Shown: positions 14,455 to 18,743 of the stretch, in pieces
How positions within the stretch are numbered: position 1 is the first letter of the stretch
How the letters are laid out: each line of letters opens with the position of its first letter
NCBI GenBank assembly: GCA_002409785.1
Contig: DHOX01000065.1
Location: forward strand, 834-19,576
Source: Prevotella sp. UBA5379
GTDB lineage: Bacteria; Bacteroidota; Bacteroidia; Bacteroidales; Bacteroidaceae
Reading direction: 5' to 3'
Length of the DNA stretch: 18,743 nucleotides
Program-made: the position numbers and the translations under genes
The notes under the pieces: generated by a model
What the model was told of the DNA's origin: nothing
Database searches by the model: none
Seen by the model: only the letters and a program-made list of their open reading frames with translations

Positions 14455-16066
14455 CATCATTCCCCTTGAAGTTATGAGGCTTACCAAACCTGTCACCATA
14501 TCGTCTTCTTCCTCCGCCATCACGCTCTTCACGTCCATGCCGGAAATTATCTTTGCGGTCCCGGTAACGGTAATCACCGAACCGTCTGTCTTTCTGTCCG
14601 TGATCTCCGGAAAATCCCCTCTGGCTGCCGCGATTCTCCCCGGAATTTCTTCTGTCCTCATGGTCTCCGCCGAATCTGTGGTCATCATGTCCGTGCCCCC
14701 GGTCGAATTTATGGTCGCCATGATCCTGGGAACTCTTGTATTCTTCCCTTTCGCGTCTTTTCTCTTCCAGGATGGAATGGAAGTGGAAGGAACGGATATC
14801 CCCGTCTTCATTCTCTTCCTGTCCTTCGTCCAGGTCTTTCTTGAAGTCACGATGTTTCTTGAAGTGCCTTTCAGACATTTCTTCCTTTTCCTCATCCGTC
14901 TTCACGATTCCCCCTTCAGAACGGAAATCCTTCATCGTTCCGTCAAAAATGCTGTATTTACGGAATTCACATTCCAGATTGCCATTGTACAAAGGAATTT
15001 TGATGGAAGGTTTCAGCCCGATCTGCTCAAAGCACTCTTCCCTGTAGCTGACGATCCAGGCATCATTGCCCTGGAAAGCATGCTTGAGTCTTTCTCCGAT
15101 CATCTTATAGGTTCCGAGCAGGTCAGGGGTGGAGATACGTTCGCCATAAGGAGGATTCATGACGATAATGCTCTTTTCGGCAGGTTTCTTGAAATCCTTG
15201 AAATTGGCCTGTTCCACGGTGATGTCTTTGCTCAGGCCAGCGGCGCGGATATTGAGCTTTGCCGTATTTACAGCTTTCATATCAATATCATAGCCATAGA
15301 TATGATGTGTGAAGTCTCGCTCCTGACTATCATCATTATAGATCTTGTCAAAAAGTTCCTGATTATAATCTGGCCATTTCTCAAACGCATAGCCCTTTCG
15401 GAAAATCCCCGGGGACATATTGTGGGCAATGAGGTCAGCTTCAATAAGCAAAGTGCCGGAGCCGCACATCGGATCAATGAAATCACATTCTCCATGCCAG
15501 CCGGTCATAAGGATCATTCCTGCTGCCAGTACTTCATTGATAGGAGCCTGCACGCTTTCCTGGCGGTAACCGCGGCGGTGCAGGCTCTCTCCACTTGAGT
15601 CCAGGGAGAGGGTGGCGTCTTCGTCTGAAATATGGATGTTGAACCGGATGTCAGGGTTGCTTACACTGATATTCGGCCGGGCTCCGGACTTCTCTTTGAA
15701 CCAGTCGGCAATGGCATCCTTGACCCGGTAGGTGACAAAAAGGGAATTGCGGAAATTGTCGGAGTAGACCACAGAGTCTATGGCGAAGGTCTTATGGTTA
15801 TCCAGATACTGGCCCCAGTTGATTTTCTTCACTTCATCATAAACTTCATCAGCGGAATGTGCCTTAAAGTGCTTGATGGGTTTTAAAATGCGGATGGCGG
15901 TATGTAATTGGAAATTAGCGCGGTACATCATTTCCTGATCCCCCGTGAAAGATACCATCCGTCTACCTTGTTGTACATTATGGGCACCCAGCCCCGTGAG
16001 CTCCTGTGCCAAAACGGGTTCAAGTCCCATAAATGTTTTGGCGATGAGTTCAAATTCCTGTTCCAT
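14444..16066 (-). CDS. THUMP domain RNA methyltransferase (RlmL-type) with a disordered His/Asp/Arg/Gly tail
   Basis: The 540-residue protein is a class I SAM-dependent RNA methyltransferase of the RlmL N-terminal type, which makes m2G in 23S rRNA. A ferredoxin-like and THUMP region fills about 1-160. The family block HRRGYRQESVQAPINEVLAA spans 163-182. SAM motif I is DPMCGSGTLLIEA (198-210) and the catalytic motif IV is NPPYGER (304-310). The catalytic core ends near 375. It lacks the RlmK half of the fused enterobacterial enzyme, so the position modified is inferred only. Residues about 380-540 are low-complexity and charged: first Glu/Lys-rich, then repeated D-H, R-G and D-R units (for example DHGDHKFDRGHGHDDHRFGG), with nine His between 447 and 540. 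The start overlaps the serine acetyltransferase gene by 17 bp; the end overlaps dpp4 by 11 bp. Confidence 0.92.
   Translation of the reverse strand: MEQEFELIAKTFMGLEPVLAQELTGLGAHNVQQGRRMVSFTGDQEMMYRANFQLHTAIRILKPIKHFKAHSADEVYDEVKKINWGQYLDNHKTFAIDSVVYSDNFRNSLFVTYRVKDAIADWFKEKSGARPNISVSNPDIRFNIHISDEDATLSLDSSGESLHRRGYRQESVQAPINEVLAAGMILMTGWHGECDFIDPMCGSGTLLIEADLIAHNMSPGIFRKGYAFEKWPDYNQELFDKIYNDDSQERDFTHHIYGYDIDMKAVNTAKLNIRAAGLSKDITVEQANFKDFKKPAEKSIIVMNPPYGERISTPDLLGTYKMIGERLKHAFQGNDAWIVSYREECFEQIGLKPSIKIPLYNGNLECEFRKYSIFDGTMKDFRSEGGIVKTDEEKEEMSERHFKKHRDFKKDLDEGQEENEDGDIRSFHFHSILEEKRREREEYKSSQDHGDHKFDRGHGHDDHRFGGDHEDRRNSGENRGSQRGFSGDHGQKDRRFGDYRYRDRKDNFRHGREERDGGGRRRYGDRFGKPHNFKGNDDEE
14461..14467 (-). 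promoter_or_regulatory. Ribosome binding site deciding the DPP IV start
   Basis: AAGGGGA on the minus strand lies at the very end of the methyltransferase gene. Three ATGs follow in a row (14460, 14457, 14454). The last has the best spacing, about 7 nt from the G-run, and directly precedes the signal peptide lysine. The other two are too close to the motif. Confidence 0.6.
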
Positions 16067-17006
16067 TATTAAATTCTAAGTCTAAATTAAGATTTTCTTT
16101 TTTGTCTTTTCGATATTTCTTCGTGTGTGGAGCCATATCTTTGGTTACCCATACATTCGCTCCGATCACGCAGCCCTTTCCGATTGTGATCCTGCCGAGT
16201 AGTGTAGCATTGGCATAGATGATGACATCATCCTCGATGACAGGATGCCGCGGGATGCCCTTGATCGGATTCCCCTTGGTATCAAGAGGAAAACTCTTGG
16301 CTCCTAAGGTAACACCTTGATAGAGTTTGACATGATTGCCTATTTTGCATGTGGCGCCGATGACGACACCTGTGCCGTGGTCAATGGTGAAATATTTTCC
16401 GATCGTTGCTCCCGGATGAATATCTATTCCTGTTTCCGAATGAGCTAACTCGGTCATCATCCTGGGGATCAGGGGTACATTGAGGAGTACCAGTTCATGT
16501 GCTACCCGATAGTTGGTCACTGCCTTGATGACCGGATAACAGGAGATTACTTCCTCATAACTTGCTGCGGCGGGGTCTCCATTATAGGCAGCGATGACAT
16601 CTGTGGCCAGAGTCTTACGTATTTCAGGCAACTTGGTGATCAGTTGGACGGTGATCTCTTCTGCCTTGTCATGCTTCTCGGAGAGATTCCTGAAAGATTT
16701 TGCATCGTCCTCTTCAACAGGCTGCATGAAGCACAGTCCGGCCATAATCTGGTCGGAGAGCAGGTGACGCAGCCGTTCCACGTCTACGCCGATTTGATAC
16801 TTGATGGTTCTGAAGTTGACATGGGATCTTCCGAAATAACCTGGGAAGAGGATTGAACGTAACAGCAGAATGATTTCTTCAAGAGCCCTGCTTGAAGGAA
16901 GCGGATTCCCAACACGTTGCTGATGGAAAAGGCCTTTTAGGGCTTCTGGCCTGGAAAGGGCCTCTATTGTATCAGTCAATTTATGAGTCCAATCGATTTT
17001 ACTCAT
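16050..17006 (-). CDS. cysE: Serine O-acetyltransferase (CysE/EpsC type)
   Basis: The enzyme acetylates L-serine with acetyl-CoA, the first committed step of cysteine synthesis, in the cytoplasm. The 318 residues split into an alpha-helical N-terminal part (to about 180) and a left-handed beta-helix of hexapeptide repeats. The active-site stretch TGIDIHPGATIG (192-203) and DHGTGVVIGAT (209-219) supplies the Asp195/His210 dyad at the same 15-residue spacing as in E. coli CysE, followed by YQGVTLGAKSFP and RHPVIEDDVIIYANATLLG (253-271). The N-terminal part is longer than in E. coli CysE and typical of the EpsC branch. The final 25 residues are lysine- and asparagine-rich. It is first in the long unit, about 27 bp behind a good promoter, and its stop lies 17 bp inside the methyltransferase gene, so the two are coupled. 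There is no Shine-Dalgarno, as often in Bacteroidota. Confidence 0.94.
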   Translation of the reverse strand: MSKIDWTHKLTDTIEALSRPEALKGLFHQQRVGNPLPSSRALEEIILLLRSILFPGYFGRSHVNFRTIKYQIGVDVERLRHLLSDQIMAGLCFMQPVEEDDAKSFRNLSEKHDKAEEITVQLITKLPEIRKTLATDVIAAYNGDPAAASYEEVISCYPVIKAVTNYRVAHELVLLNVPLIPRMMTELAHSETGIDIHPGATIGKYFTIDHGTGVVIGATCKIGNHVKLYQGVTLGAKSFPLDTKGNPIKGIPRHPVIEDDVIIYANATLLGRITIGKGCVIGANVWVTKDMAPHTKKYRKDKKENLNLDLEFNNGTGI

Positions 17007-17032
17007 TAGGATGGTGTATCAATAATTTCTTG

Positions 17033-17062
17033 CAAAGATACGAAAAAAAACGATAATCCCAA
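17033..17062 (-). promoter_or_regulatory. Bacteroidota-type promoter for the cysE-led unit
   Basis: On the minus strand TTG (plus CAA at 17060-17062) is followed after 19 nt by TATCTTTG (plus CAAAGATA, 17033-17040), matching the -33/-7 consensus with one base of the -33 box different (ATTG for TTTG). The predicted transcript begins close to 17026, leaving a leader of about 20 nt before the ATG at 17006. It probably drives genes down to the ABC ATPase at 7799, since no other such box lies in the short gaps between them. Confidence 0.7.
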
Positions 17063-17072
17063 TGTAAATTCC

Positions 17073-17106
17073 AAAAAGTAATGACCTGCCGCTGACGATC
17101 GGTCAT
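17073..17106 (-). terminator. Possible weak terminator after the activase-related gene
   Basis: ATGACC (17081-17086) and GGTCAT (17101-17106) form a 6-bp stem across a 14-nt loop, and on the minus strand a TTTTT (plus 17073-17077) follows three bases later. The stop codon of the gene lies inside the stem. The stem is short, so termination may be partial, but it sits just before the cysE promoter where an end is expected. Confidence 0.4.
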
Positions 17107-18743
17107 ACGGCAATGGAATCTATGAAAAGCAACAGCCTGTTGATGACATTGACGGTACTGACCCCTGAGTCGAAATCCAGGGAGACCAGGTTGAGGTCAG
17201 GATAGAGCCGGTGCAGTTTCTTCTCAATCCCTTTGGAGACTACCTGGTTGGCAATGCACCCGAAAGGCTGCAGACTGATCACATTCTTTACTCCATCACG
17301 GATATAGCTGATGATGTCGGCGGGCAGGAGCCAGCCCTCGCCAAACTGTGCTGCCATGGATACGACACCCTTTACCTGTCTGGCATCATTGTAGATATTG
17401 CTGAACGGACGGAAATAGCGGAATCTGGAAGCCACTTTGTTGATGGCCTTGATATGTTTGCCGATAAGTGCCTGATAAATCCCGTTCACAACAAAGTCCG
17501 GCGTCCGGGAGCAGGTCAGACGGAGATGCTTCCGGACTTCTACGTTGACAAATTCCTGGAGGAAGAAAGGGGTCAGCAATGGCGGGACCACCTCAATACC
17601 TTTGGATATGATATGTTTCTCGATGAATTCGTGGGAAAACGGATTGAATTTCAAGAAGATCTCTCCTACGATTCCTACTTTAGGGGTCTCTTTGCACACG
17701 GCATGCCGGTCGAAGTCCCGGGCAGCCTTGCTCAGGAGTTTGACGATGCCTTTGGGATCATTGTCCTCGATATGCTTTCCGACCGCTCCCATGTACTTCT
17801 TCCTTAGTTGCATAGCTACTCCCGGCTGGTCTTCACGGACTATCGTAGCGTTATACATTTCTGAAATGGCATCTCCAAAGAGAAGGGAGTTGATAATAAG
17901 ATTGGCATATTTCGTCCATGGGATTCCAAATCCTTCCTGCTCATTTTCTTCTCCTCCATCTTCATGTGCCGTCACTCCCAATGTGACCAGAGGAACATTC
18001 TGGAAACCATTGGCAACCATAGCCCGCTTGATCAGTCCTGCATAGTTGGTGGCACGGCACTGTCCCCCCGTCTGGCTCATTGCCACGGCAGTGTTGTTCA
18101 GGTCGTATTTGCCACTTTTCAGGGCTTTGATTATATCCCCTACGATTAGGGTTGCGGGATAGCAGATTTCATTGTTCGCATATTTCAGCCCTAAGTCTGC
18201 ACTCTCCTGGTCGGCCATCGGGAGCACTTCCACATCATAGCCCATCAGTTTCAGCGCAGGACGGAGTATGGGCGTGAGGTATTCCGTAAAATAGGGCGCA
18301 AGTATTTTTCTGCGGACATCAGGTTTCTTGAACACCCTTGTCGTCACGAAAGGTTTGTTATCGTGGTGCTCAACGTGAAAGCGGAGACTTTCCACGAGAG
18401 ATCTTACCCGTAGTTTCAGACTGCCGATATTGCTGACATCATCGATTTTCAGCAGTGTATAGGGTTTCCCGTGCCTTCTGAGAATATCACGGATCTCATC
18501 CTGTATGAACGCATCCGGGCCACAACCAAAAGAGGTCATCTGCACGAAATGGACATGGTTGCCCTGTTCTGCTGTCCATTGTCCGCTCTTGATGATGCGG
18601 TTCATATAGGCCCACTGCTTGACCAGGTAAGTCTCCCCGCTGTTGATGCTTTCATTGCCTCTGACAATGTCATCACTGATGACGTCAGCACCTAAGGAGG
18701 CGATCATCTCTGAGAGTTTGTGCTGGATGAGCGGGTCTGCATG
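17103..18743 (-). CDS. Acyl-CoA dehydratase activase-related protein, C-terminal part (5' end outside window)
   Basis: The frame is open to the window edge (reading H-A-D-P-L-I-Q-H-K-L-S-E before the first internal Met at 18707), giving 546 visible residues of a protein usually about 1400-1500 residues long. The visible part matches the DUF2229/2-hydroxyacyl-CoA dehydratase-like half: a D-P-x4-H-x-L-S-E-M-I-A-S-L-G opening, then cysteines in FGCGPDAF, NEICYPATLIVGD, TGGQCRATNYAGL and, near the C-terminus, PFGCIANQV. The missing N-terminal half would normally hold BadF/BadG/HgdC-type ATPase domains. Such cysteines in relatives bind a 4Fe-4S cluster used for low-potential electron transfer, but the substrate of these giant Bacteroidota proteins is not settled, so I assign family only. 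It ends 97 bp before the cysE ATG, behind a weak terminator and a separate promoter, so it is its own transcription unit. Confidence 0.88.
   Translation of the reverse strand, partial: HADPLIQHKLSEMIASLGADVISDDIVRGNESINSGETYLVKQWAYMNRIIKSGQWTAEQGNHVHFVQMTSFGCGPDAFIQDEIRDILRRHGKPYTLLKIDDVSNIGSLKLRVRSLVESLRFHVEHHDNKPFVTTRVFKKPDVRRKILAPYFTEYLTPILRPALKLMGYDVEVLPMADQESADLGLKYANNEICYPATLIVGDIIKALKSGKYDLNNTAVAMSQTGGQCRATNYAGLIKRAMVANGFQNVPLVTLGVTAHEDGGEENEQEGFGIPWTKYANLIINSLLFGDAISEMYNATIVREDQPGVAMQLRKKYMGAVGKHIEDNDPKGIVKLLSKAARDFDRHAVCKETPKVGIVGEIFLKFNPFSHEFIEKHIISKGIEVVPPLLTPFFLQEFVNVEVRKHLRLTCSRTPDFVVNGIYQALIGKHIKAINKVASRFRYFRPFSNIYNDARQVKGVVSMAAQFGEGWLLPADIISYIRDGVKNVISLQPFGCIANQVVSKGIEKKLHRLYPDLNLVSLDFDSGVSTVNVINRLLLFIDSIAV

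Noticed and set aside
14455..14895. 147-codon upstream extension of the DPP IV frame
   Set aside because: It lies inside the methyltransferase tail in another frame, has a low-complexity translation, and would put the signal peptide in the middle of the protein.
14351..15598. 415-codon open frame on the plus strand opposite the methyltransferase and DPP IV genes
   Set aside because: It is wholly antisense to two well-supported genes, its translation has no recognisable domain, and such shadows arise from codon bias on the real strand.

Overview
The window looks like a chromosomal segment of a gut-type Bacteroidales bacterium, probably Bacteroidaceae (Bacteroides or Phocaeicola); the genus is an inference. 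Evidence: three promoters match the Bacteroidota -33/-7 type (TTTG or TTG, about 19-20 nt, TAnnTTTG), several start codons lack a Shine-Dalgarno sequence, and the gene set includes a DUF2723 giant membrane protein, a serine-type dipeptidyl peptidase IV and a 2-hydroxyacyl-CoA dehydratase activase-like protein. Most of the window is core metabolism on the minus strand; the one accessory-looking patch is the first 0.9 kb.

Layout by coordinate. 1-900 (+): an AT-rich region with a strong inverted repeat, a 20-codon ORF that looks like the start of a HicA toxin, an intact HicB-type antitoxin and a small uncharacterised ORF. The patch ends at a hairpin terminator that best serves the convergent gene. 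941-2047 (-): alanine dehydrogenase, with its own well-matched promoter. 2048-2507: a gene-free gap with a short array of repeats spaced exactly 22 bp apart. 2508-7559 (-): DUF2723/GT-C type membrane protein, then polysaccharide deacetylase, then epoxyqueuosine reductase QueG, read from one promoter near 7600. 7799-17006 (-): a dense run, in transcription order serine acetyltransferase, THUMP RNA methyltransferase, DPP IV, PurD, a polytopic membrane protein, a YqaA/DedA-like membrane protein, a metal-binding lipoprotein and an ABC ATPase. Its genes overlap or lie less than 80 bp apart and have a promoter near 17040. 17103-18743 (-): the C-terminal part of a large acyl-CoA dehydratase activase-related protein whose 5' end lies outside the window.

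How the genes relate. The long run mixes cysteine synthesis, rRNA modification, periplasmic peptide trimming, purine synthesis and metal uptake, so it looks like a housekeeping transcription unit rather than a dedicated pathway. The DUF2723 protein and the deacetylase are both of envelope-glycan type and may be functionally linked; QueG (tRNA queuosine) appears to be a passenger. The metal transporter lacks an adjacent permease. I saw no tRNA, rRNA, CRISPR array, insertion sequence or complete mobile element, and no convincing new multi-gene system. The items most worth a second look are the 22-bp periodic array, the solo HicB with its HicA-like stub and hairpin, the His/Asp/Arg/Gly-rich tail of the RNA methyltransferase, and the TGACA half-sites upstream of the DUF2723 gene.
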